The translations under genes and the position numbers were made by a program. Shown one piece after another: positions 1 through 6,566 of a DNA stretch of 8,542 nucleotides. This stretch comes from DATKMG01 sp035541995 (GTDB lineage Bacteria > Acidobacteriota > Terriglobia > Versatilivoradales > Versatilivoraceae), in the NCBI GenBank assembly GCA_035541995.1, contig DATKMG010000535.1:1-8542 (forward strand), given 5' to 3'. Each line of letters begins with the position of its first letter. The first letter of the stretch is position 1. A model generated the notes under the pieces. That model did not search any database and had not been told where the DNA came from. It saw nothing but the letters and a program-made list of their open reading frames with translations.

Positions 1-2670
1 TGGTTCTTCATAGAAGTCAATCCCCGCATTCAGGTTGAGCATACAGTCACAGAAATGGTGACGGGGGTTGATCTGGTTCGGGCCCAAATCCTGATTGCCC
101 AGGGCTCGAGATTGCACGGGGCGCCACTATCGCTCCCGGAACAGGATCTCCTGCCGCTTTACGGAAGCGCCCTCCAGTGCCGTATCACGACTGAAGATCC
201 CCAAAACAATTTCTCTCCCGATTATGGCAAGCTTACCACCTATCGTTCGCCGGGAGGTTTTGGTCTGCGATTAGACGGAGGAACGGCTTACGGCGGCGCA
301 ATTCTAACTCCGTACTATGACTCGCTTCTGGTCAAGATTACAACCTGGGGGACCACCTTGAAGGAAGCTTGCCAGCGCATGGACCGGGCTCTGCGGGAAT
401 TTCGCGTCCGTGGCGTGAAGACCAATATCCTCTTCCTTCTCAATGTGGTCAACCACCCGATATTTCTATCAGGTCGGGCGACCACAGGGTTCCTGGAAGG
501 TAGTCCCGAACTCTTTCAATTTGCCCGGCGCCGCGACCGGGCCACCAAGTTGCTTAGCTACCTGGGAGACGTGATTGTGAACGGCAACCCCGAAGTCGCG
601 GAGAAGCGATGGCCGGAGGGCTACGAATCAGCAGTTTGGGGAATGCCCACAGTTCTGAGGCGATCGACATCCAAGGCGGGACGGGAAGAAGGGACCGATC
701 TGGCGACCCCGCCCGAAGTCCCCTTTCCGAAGGGGACTCTACCTCCGGATGGAACGAGGCAAATGTTGCTGAAATTGGGCCCGAAAAAGTTTGCCGAATG
801 GGTACTGAAACAGAAGCGCTTGCTTCTGACCGATACCACTTTCCGGGATGCCCATCAGTCGCTGTTGGCAACGCGTGTCCGAACCGTGGAAATGTTACGG
901 GTGGCGGAAGCTGTCGCGCATCGACTTCCCGGGCTCTTTAGCTTGGAGATGTGGGGAGGCGCCACTTTTGATACCGCTATGCGTTTTCTGCACGAGGATC
1001 CCTGGCAACGACTGCGCCAGCTTCGGGAGCGGATTCCTAACATCTGCTTCCAAATGCTGCTGCGGGCGTCCAACGCGGTCGGATACACCAGCTATCCCGA
1101 CAACGTAGTGACCGAATTCGTCAGAGAGTCATCGCGCCAGGGCATTGATATCTTCCGGATCTTCGACTCGCTGAACTCGGTGGAAAACATGCGGGTGGCT
1201 ATCGATGCCGTACTGGAAACGAAGGGCATCTGTGAACCCGCGATCTGTTACACTGGCGACCTCCTCAATCCCGAACGCCCCAAGTACTCCCTTCGGTATT
1301 ATGTCAAGATGGCCAAGGAACTGGAGAAACTGGGCGCCCACTTTCTCTCCATTAAAGACATGGCTGGGCTCTGCAAGCCATACGCGGCGTTCCGGCTGGT
1401 CAAAACCTTGCGGCAGGAAGTCAGCGTTCCCATCCATTTTCATACTCATGACACCAGTGGTCTGAACGCTGCATCGATCCTCAAAGCATCGGAAGCTGGA
1501 GTCGATGTGGCCGATGCGGCCGTCTCGGCCATGAGTGGCCAAACCAGTCAGCCCAATTTGAACTCCATAGTCGAAGCCTTGCTACACTCCCCACGAGATA
1601 CTGGTTTAGATATTGAGGCGCTCAATGAATGTTCGGACTACTGGGAACAGGTTCGAAAGTTTTACATTCCCTTCGATACGGGTCCTCGGACCGGGGATTC
1701 CAAAGTCTACCTGCATGAGATCCCAGGCGGGCAGTACACCAACTTGCGCGAACAAGCGGACGCCATGGGACTGGGCCATCGCTGGAGCGAAGTGGAGAGG
1801 ACCTACGCCGAGGTCAACTTCTTGTTCGGGGACATTGTGAAAGTCACACCCTCAAGCAAGGTGGTGGGTGACCTGGCCCTCTTTCTACTGGCCAAAGGAA
1901 TGAAACCGGGGGACATACTGAAACTCGGAACAGATCATGACCTGGCACTGCCCAATTCCGTAGTGGACATGTTCTCGGGTTCTCTGGGAGCCCCTCCCGG
2001 CGGCTGGCCCCGAAAACTGCAGAGGATTATCCTGCGTGGCACTGAGCCGCGGAAAGGCCGCCCTGGTGCAGAGTTGCCCAGTGCGGACTTTGATTCAGTG
2101 CGAGGGACCCTGGAAAAAAAGATTAGCCGGGCCCCGCAGCCCGACGAGGTTTTGAGCTATCTTCTGTACCCAGAAGTATTCCTGAAATACGATCGGTTCC
2201 ACCACACTTACGGAGATGTCAGTGTCTTGCCCACCCTGAATTTCTTCTATGGCATGCGATCCGGAGAAGAAATCACGGTTAACATTGAGGATGGAAAGGC
2301 CCTGGTTATTAAATTCCTCACCGTCGGTGATCCGCATCCCGATGGCTCTCGCACGATCTTCTTCGAACTCAACGGGCAGCCGCGCGAAGTGGTGGTTCGG
2401 GACCGGAGCTTGCAGGCAGCTGCTCCGGCTCACCCCAAGGTCAATCCTGCCGAGCCTGGTCATGTGGGATCGCCATCTCCGGGGATCATCACTAGTCTTT
2501 TTGCCCAGCTCCAACAGAAAGTCAAACGTGGGGACAAGATTCTGGCTATGGAAGCCATGAAGATGCAGAGCACGCTATACGCCCCATTGGATGGCCGAAT
2601 CACTCAAGTCCTGGTTATTCCAGGCCAGCGGGTGGAGGCTAAAGACCTGCTCATGGTGATCGAAAAATGA
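1..2670 (+). CDS. pyc: Pyruvate carboxylase, C-terminal 889 residues (5' end outside window)
   Basis: ATP-dependent carboxylation of pyruvate to oxaloacetate by a biotin enzyme, the cytoplasmic anaplerotic step. The frame is open from base 1; the ATG at 55 is internal, since the residues before it (FIEVNPRIQVEHTVTEM) are the biotin carboxylase active-site segment. About 260-300 N-terminal residues are missing if the protein has the usual length of about 1150. Window residues 1 to about 155 are the end of biotin carboxylase. Carboxyltransferase follows: LLLTDTTFRDAHQSL (residues 275-289, metal-binding Asp283), SIKDMAGL with the Lys452 expected to be carbamylated, HFHTHD with metal-ligand His481 and His483, and SGQTSQPN. 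The linked biotinyl domain ends the protein, with AMEAMKMQ and the biotin Lys codon at 2560-2562. All three activities on one chain show the single-chain type, not the two-subunit type. No key residue is missing in the visible part. Oxaloacetate decarboxylase or a 2-subunit carboxylase is excluded by the fused biotin carboxylase segment. Confidence 0.97.
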   Translation, partial: WFFIEVNPRIQVEHTVTEMVTGVDLVRAQILIAQGSRLHGAPLSLPEQDLLPLYGSALQCRITTEDPQNNFSPDYGKLTTYRSPGGFGLRLDGGTAYGGAILTPYYDSLLVKITTWGTTLKEACQRMDRALREFRVRGVKTNILFLLNVVNHPIFLSGRATTGFLEGSPELFQFARRRDRATKLLSYLGDVIVNGNPEVAEKRWPEGYESAVWGMPTVLRRSTSKAGREEGTDLATPPEVPFPKGTLPPDGTRQMLLKLGPKKFAEWVLKQKRLLLTDTTFRDAHQSLLATRVRTVEMLRVAEAVAHRLPGLFSLEMWGGATFDTAMRFLHEDPWQRLRQLRERIPNICFQMLLRASNAVGYTSYPDNVVTEFVRESSRQGIDIFRIFDSLNSVENMRVAIDAVLETKGICEPAICYTGDLLNPERPKYSLRYYVKMAKELEKLGAHFLSIKDMAGLCKPYAAFRLVKTLRQEVSVPIHFHTHDTSGLNAASILKASEAGVDVADAAVSAMSGQTSQPNLNSIVEALLHSPRDTGLDIEALNECSDYWEQVRKFYIPFDTGPRTGDSKVYLHEIPGGQYTNLREQADAMGLGHRWSEVERTYAEVNFLFGDIVKVTPSSKVVGDLALFLLAKGMKPGDILKLGTDHDLALPNSVVDMFSGSLGAPPGGWPRKLQRIILRGTEPRKGRPGAELPSADFDSVRGTLEKKISRAPQPDEVLSYLLYPEVFLKYDRFHHTYGDVSVLPTLNFFYGMRSGEEITVNIEDGKALVIKFLTVGDPHPDGSRTIFFELNGQPREVVVRDRSLQAAAPAHPKVNPAEPGHVGSPSPGIITSLFAQLQQKVKRGDKILAMEAMKMQSTLYAPLDGRITQVLVIPGQRVEAKDLLMVIEK

Positions 2671-2809
2671 TCCTTGTGTAACTCTATTGGCAATATCAAA
2701 TCCGGAAGAAGCTAAACCCTCTTTACGCGCCTGGGGAGAGAGGTGGCTGCAAACGCCGACGAACCAGCTGAGAGGCTCTTCACACCTTTCATCCAACCGG
2801 CAGATGCGC

Positions 2810-2829
2810 TTCCAGCAGTGGTGCTGGGG
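2810..2829 (+). other. Small stem-loop in the gap between pyruvate carboxylase and the hydrolase gene
   Basis: CCAGCA (2812-2817) and TGCTGG (2822-2827) form a perfect 6-bp stem around a GTGG loop, with two more wobble pairs at the base. No T-run follows, so it is not a classical intrinsic terminator, and it lies 140 bases past the carboxylase stop. It could attenuate read-through or be chance. The rest of 2671-2895 shows no gene and no promoter I would defend. Confidence 0.3.
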
Positions 2830-2884
2830 ATTGGACTCTTAGCTGCTCCTCATTAGTTGCACGATGACCATACTTGTCCTGTGA

Positions 2885-2891
2885 AGGGGAG
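2885..2891 (+). promoter_or_regulatory. Ribosome binding site fixing the start at 2896
   Basis: AGGGGAG lies 4 bases before the ATG at 2896 and within a possible longer reading that would start at ATG 2857. The purine-rich site, and the fact that MKKGLFVVG starts a signal peptide exactly here, favour 2896. The 13 extra residues of the longer form look like non-coding leader. Confidence 0.7.
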
Positions 2892-2895
2892 AATT

Positions 2896-4311
2896 ATGAA
2901 AAAGGGCTTGTTTGTCGTGGGCATTTTGTTCTCGGTATTTGGTGGCGTCCATCTGGCGCAAAACGCCGTCATTGACCTCCACCTCAGGGGCGCATATCGG
3001 GCACCTGAAAAGAATGGGTGGGTTTTTGTGCATCTTGAAGGCCCGCCCGACAAGATTGGCTTCCAGCATGGATATTTGCTGGCGGAGGAGATTGTCGAAG
3101 CCCAGAAGGTCATTGCTCTTGAGTTCAAACACGATACCGGAAAGGACTGGCAATTCTTTCGGGACATAGCCAAGACGGAACTCTGGCCCCATGTCGATGA
3201 GGAATACCGGCAGGAGCTGCTGGGAATTGTTGAAGGACTTAACGTCCGCGGCGTCAAGATGGGAATCGGGGATATAGTGGCGCTGAATGCCTTTCCGGAA
3301 CTCAACCCTTACTTTGTGGACTGGTGGAAGAAAACACATGGGGAAATCCCAACGACCGTGGCTGCTACCGCAGACCGGTGTAGCGCCTTCGTGGCAACGG
3401 GCAGCTATACAGCCAACGGAAAAATCGTAATGGGACACAATAATTGGACTAGCTACCTGGATGGCCAGCGCTGGAGGATCATCTTCGACATCGTCCCGCA
3501 ACAAGGTCATCGTATCTTGATGGACGGATTTCCCGGGTTGATTCACAGCGGGGACGATTTTGGAGTCAATTCAGGCGGGATCATGGTTACGGAAACAACA
3601 ATCACCCGCTTTTCAGGGTGGGACCCACACGGAATCCCTGAGTTCGTGCGGGCCCGCAAAGCCATGCAACATGCCGGTTCGATTGACGAATTTGCCCGCC
3701 TTATGGAAGAAGGCAACAACGGCGGCTATGCAAACACCTGGTTAGTGGCCGACCGCAAGACCAATGAGATCGCCAGTCTCGAGCTGGGGCTCAAGAATGT
3801 CAACCTGCGACGCTCCCGAGACGGTTATTTCTGTGGCGCTAACTTTCCTGAAAATGAAAAGCTGACCCGAGAAGAGACGGAATTCAAGCTGGACGATCTC
3901 AGTTTAAGCCCCAATGCTCGTCGGATCCGATGGGAGCAATTGATGGCTGAGCACAAGGGCAAAATCGATGTAAAGGTTGGGCAACAGATGCTCTCAGATC
4001 ACTATGACAGCTTCGCCAGGAAGGTGGACCCGAACGAGAGGACACTTTGCGGCCATATTGAACTGTCAGCGCGCGGTTCGCTCCCCTGGATGCCTGCCTA
4101 CAGTCCTGCTGGAGCGGTACAGGCAAAAGTCTGCGATGCAGCCATGGCTGAAAGGATGTCAATATTGGCGCGTCTCGGTCATCCCTGCGGAGATCCGTTC
4201 ATCGCAGAAGAGCATCTCACGAAGCATGTGGAGTTCAACTGGCAAAAGCCCTTACTTAAGGACATGCCCTCCCAGCCATGGACCCTGTTCAGCATTGCTT
4301 CGAAGGAGTGA
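2896..4311 (+). CDS. Exported phospholipase B-like N-terminal-nucleophile hydrolase
   Basis: A 471-residue protein. Residues 1 to about 24 form a signal peptide or N-terminal anchor (two Lys, then a hydrophobic run), so it should act outside the cytoplasm. Its order of motifs recalls the phospholipase B-like (PLBD/LAMA) family: GFQHG near residue 55-59; DRCSAF with the putative nucleophile Cys162; GHNNWTSY (His181, Trp184); FPGLIHSGDDF (Asp220, Asp221); GGIMVTETTI; and NNGGYANTWLVAD near 273-286. In that family, and in related C45 acyltransferases, the chain is cut just before the Cys, which then becomes the catalytic N-terminus attacking amide or ester bonds. By inference residues from about 25 to 161 would be a propeptide or alpha chain. 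It is shorter than the animal proteins (about 550-590 residues). Despite the name, phospholipase activity is weakly established in the family; an amidase or peptide hydrolase role is equally possible. It is first of three closely spaced genes. The assignment comes from remembered motifs, not a search. Confidence 0.78.
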   Translation: MKKGLFVVGILFSVFGGVHLAQNAVIDLHLRGAYRAPEKNGWVFVHLEGPPDKIGFQHGYLLAEEIVEAQKVIALEFKHDTGKDWQFFRDIAKTELWPHVDEEYRQELLGIVEGLNVRGVKMGIGDIVALNAFPELNPYFVDWWKKTHGEIPTTVAATADRCSAFVATGSYTANGKIVMGHNNWTSYLDGQRWRIIFDIVPQQGHRILMDGFPGLIHSGDDFGVNSGGIMVTETTITRFSGWDPHGIPEFVRARKAMQHAGSIDEFARLMEEGNNGGYANTWLVADRKTNEIASLELGLKNVNLRRSRDGYFCGANFPENEKLTREETEFKLDDLSLSPNARRIRWEQLMAEHKGKIDVKVGQQMLSDHYDSFARKVDPNERTLCGHIELSARGSLPWMPAYSPAGAVQAKVCDAAMAERMSILARLGHPCGDPFIAEEHLTKHVEFNWQKPLLKDMPSQPWTLFSIASKE

Positions 4312-4314
4312 GAC

Positions 4315-4334
4315 CCATCGGTTGATGCCGATGG
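4315..4334 (+). other. Perfect intercistronic stem-loop
   Basis: CCATCGG (4315-4321) and CCGATGG (4328-4334) form a perfect 7-bp stem with a 6-base loop, starting 3 bases after the stop codon of the hydrolase gene. The sequence after it is AAATCC, not a T-run, so termination here is unlikely. A role in 3'-end protection, or in setting unequal expression of the first and later genes, is more plausible. It covers the ATGs at 4325 and 4331, which argues against starting the next gene there. Confidence 0.5.
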
Positions 4335-4354
4335 AAATCCAATCACATGACAAC

Positions 4355-4359
4355 AGGTG
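4355..4359 (+). promoter_or_regulatory. Possible ribosome binding site for the start at 4367
   Basis: AGGTG lies 7 bases before the ATG at 4367. A stronger site, AGGAG at 4441-4445, lies 8 bases before a second in-frame ATG at 4454. The first start gives a signal peptide and the second removes it, so the two sites decide whether the protein is exported. Confidence 0.4.
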
Positions 4360-4366
4360 CAAAGCA

Positions 4367-5368
4367 ATGATCCTGAGAAATCGACGATGCGCGGGACTGA
4401 TACTTCTCACGAGTTTCGTCCTTATGGGAAATCATGTTGAAGGAGAAAGCCGAATGGAAAAGGTGACGTATTATAATCAACCAAACTGTTTCAAATTGAG
4501 CAACGGCACGGTTGAGGTCATCGTAACCACGGACATTGGTCCAAGGATTATTCGCTACGGTTTCCAAGGGGAAGAAAATCTTTTGGCCGAAGTCCCTGAT
4601 TTGAAGGTGACAACCGAATTGGGGGACTGGAAGGCATGGGGGGGGCATCGACTCTGGGCTGCTCCGGAATCAATGCCTAGGACCTATTCGCCGGATAACA
4701 CCCCAATCGAATATAAACAGGAAGGCAAACAGACCATCCGGCTAGTTCAGCCAGTAGAGCCAAAGACAGGGATTCAAAAGGAAATGGCCGTCACACTGGC
4801 TGAGACAGGAACCCGGTTGACCATTTACCATAAAATCACCAACAAAAATTTGTGGGCAGTTGACCTATCACCCTGGGCGATGACGATTATGAAGGGGGGA
4901 GGTGTTACGATCCTGCCTCAGGAGCCCTATCGTTCCCACGATGACTATCTGCTCCCCGCCCGTCCCATGGTGCTTTGGCACTATACCAACTTCAGCGACC
5001 CGCGCTGGGTGCTGGGCGGGAAGTACCTTTGCCTGAAGACTGACAAGTCAAAAATCGAATCCCAAAAAGTGGGCATCCTCAACAAACAGGGCTGGGCCGC
5101 CTATTCGTTGAATCAACTTCTTTTCGTGAAGGCATTCGACTATAAAGAGGGGGCCAGCTATCCCGACTATGGATGCAATACCGAAACCTACACCTCCGCG
5201 TCATTCATGGAGATTGAGTCCCTGGGACCGCTGGTGCGGTTAGAGCCCGGGCAATCTACTGAACATGTGGAACGCTGGATTCTATTCAGAGGTGTGGATG
5301 TCGGATCGACCGAGGCCAGTCTCGATGCTGCAATTGCACCGCGGATTGCGGAAGCGGCTAAACCGTGA
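4367..5368 (+). CDS. Galactose-mutarotase-fold protein, DUF4380-like, probably exported
   Basis: A 333-residue protein of unknown function if started at 4367. Residues 1 to about 28 (RNRR, then a hydrophobic stretch from CAGLILL to VLMG) look like a signal peptide. The body matches what I remember of DUF4380-type proteins with a mutarotase-like beta-sandwich: LSNGTVEVIVTTDIGPRI (44-61), GGHRLWAAPE (92-101, with His94, Arg95 and Glu101 as candidate carbohydrate contacts), TGIQKEM, NLWAVDLSPWAM, and a final ETYTSASFMEIESLGPL segment of the type seen in aldose-epimerase relatives. A carbohydrate-binding, epimerase-like or lyase-like role is possible, but none is shown. An alternative start at 4454 has a better ribosome site and gives 304 residues without a signal. 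I prefer 4367 because both neighbours are exported. In-frame sequence upstream of 4325 lies inside the preceding gene and is not coding. Only 34 bases separate it from the next gene, so co-transcription is likely. Confidence 0.72.
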   Translation: MILRNRRCAGLILLTSFVLMGNHVEGESRMEKVTYYNQPNCFKLSNGTVEVIVTTDIGPRIIRYGFQGEENLLAEVPDLKVTTELGDWKAWGGHRLWAAPESMPRTYSPDNTPIEYKQEGKQTIRLVQPVEPKTGIQKEMAVTLAETGTRLTIYHKITNKNLWAVDLSPWAMTIMKGGGVTILPQEPYRSHDDYLLPARPMVLWHYTNFSDPRWVLGGKYLCLKTDKSKIESQKVGILNKQGWAAYSLNQLLFVKAFDYKEGASYPDYGCNTETYTSASFMEIESLGPLVRLEPGQSTEHVERWILFRGVDVGSTEASLDAAIAPRIAEAAKP

Positions 5369-5390
5369 TCCCCAGGCTACTGGCACAATA

Positions 5391-5397
5391 AAGGAGG
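5391..5397 (+). promoter_or_regulatory. Strong ribosome binding site fixing the start at 5403
   Basis: AAGGAGG is a near-perfect anti-Shine-Dalgarno match 5 bases before the ATG at 5403. The same frame is open back to ATG 5265 inside the preceding gene. The site, plus the lipoprotein signal beginning MRRSLRW, fixes the start at 5403. Confidence 0.85.
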
Positions 5398-5402
5398 ACA
5401 AA

Positions 5403-6515
5403 ATGAGACGATCTCTGCGGTGGATCGCTTTCGTTATCCTTTCGACTCTGTCTTTATTGAGCTGCATGACAAAGCCTCAGGCGAAGCAACCCGCCGCCTC
5501 GACAAGCAAACGCATACTGGGCATCAGCCCCTGGTCGAATCCTAACTACCAGTTAATCAAAGAGGGTGGTATCGGGTGGGTCCGGTTGGATTTTGAATTT
5601 CCATTTGAGGATAAGATCGGCGGGAAACTCTCCAAGAAGTTCATAGAGAATCTCGAAACGGCCAAGATGGTCAGGCGGCATGGCCTGCGGATCATGGGGA
5701 TCACTCCTCTCGCTGGAACGATGTCCTATGATGAAAAGGACAAACAGACAGCCTGGCGCTCCACTATTCCCTTATGGGCTGGTTCCATCGACGACGGCAG
5801 CTACTATGAGAGCTACGAGAAGGCTTGCGAAGAGATTGGCCGGCAAACCAAAGAGATTGTCGACCTCTGGCAGGTCTCCAATGAGATGGACATCAATGAG
5901 TTCAGGGGCCCTATGTCCGTCCAACAGGCAGCGCGTTTCCTGCAGGCCGGGGCTAGAGGTGTCAAGAGGGGTAACCCGGCGTCAAAGGCCGATATCAATC
6001 CGGCCTCTCTCAATTCTGACGGAGAGTGGCTCTTAAGCGAACTCTATTCGAAGTCTGATACCCCTTTTGACTATGCCGGGATCGATGGCTACTTTGGATC
6101 CTGGGGGCCGGGTGGGCCGCAGGACTGGATCCCGGTGATCGAACGAATTCATGAGATCACCGGGAAACCAGTCCTCATCAACGAATGGGGTTACTCATCA
6201 ATTCAGGGAAGCGGCAAACCGCTGAACCGGATAGTCGGCAACCCGGTCTGCGAGAGGCAGGCGTGGAACAACGTGTGGCGCAAAGAACATTCTCCGCAAG
6301 AGCAAGCTGCATATGTTCGGATGGCTCTAAAGATCTTTGGCACATATCCTGACGTGATCGGCTGTTTCTTCTACGATTGGGGAGACGACGCGGTCTGTTG
6401 GCACTGCGGACAAAAAGGGTGCCCAGCCGAATGTGGTTGGGGGATGGTGGACAGCCAAGGGAATCCGAAACCAGCCTATCAAGTCTTCAAAGCCATCGCA
6501 CGGGAATATTTCTGA
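5403..6515 (+). CDS. Putative lipoprotein glycoside hydrolase, clan GH-A type TIM barrel
   Basis: A 370-residue protein that probably hydrolyses a glycosidic bond at the cell surface or in the periplasm. The N-terminus (MRRSLR, hydrophobic run, LSLLSC) is a lipoprotein signal, with Cys21 the expected lipid-carrying residue. The rest has features of a retaining clan GH-A hydrolase: an early strand GIGWVRLDFEF; WQVSNEMD with Asn160-Glu161 as candidate acid/base; PVLINEWGYSS with Glu261 as candidate nucleophile, 100 residues later as usual for the clan; and CFFYDWGDD followed by GWGMVDSQGNPKPAYQVF, the common ending in which the product of a barrel strand meets a final helix. I cannot assign a numbered GH family or a substrate. 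An unusual cluster, Cys332, 335, 340 and 344, sits in the loop after the last barrel strand. The gene is third in the closely spaced set and ends 51 bases from the converging transporter gene. Confidence 0.75.
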   Translation: MRRSLRWIAFVILSTLSLLSCMTKPQAKQPAASTSKRILGISPWSNPNYQLIKEGGIGWVRLDFEFPFEDKIGGKLSKKFIENLETAKMVRRHGLRIMGITPLAGTMSYDEKDKQTAWRSTIPLWAGSIDDGSYYESYEKACEEIGRQTKEIVDLWQVSNEMDINEFRGPMSVQQAARFLQAGARGVKRGNPASKADINPASLNSDGEWLLSELYSKSDTPFDYAGIDGYFGSWGPGGPQDWIPVIERIHEITGKPVLINEWGYSSIQGSGKPLNRIVGNPVCERQAWNNVWRKEHSPQEQAAYVRMALKIFGTYPDVIGCFFYDWGDDAVCWHCGQKGCPAECGWGMVDSQGNPKPAYQVFKAIAREYF

Positions 6516-6566
6516 TCTAAGAAGAAATGAGGGCCACATCTCCGAATTTCGTTCTTCTGCTTGGGT

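Noticed and set aside
55..57. ATG as the start of pyruvate carboxylase
   Set aside because: The frame is open to base 1 and the residues before it are the conserved biotin carboxylase motif EVNPRIQVEHTVTEM, so it is internal.
2839..3546. 235-codon - strand frame opposite the hydrolase gene
   Set aside because: It overlaps the well-supported + strand hydrolase, and its product shows no recognisable motif.
6516..6566. Bidirectional terminator between the converging genes (AGAAGAA near 6520 with TTCTTCT near 6552)
   Set aside because: The stem is AT-only and interrupted by mismatches, with a long loop and no T-run; too weak to call.
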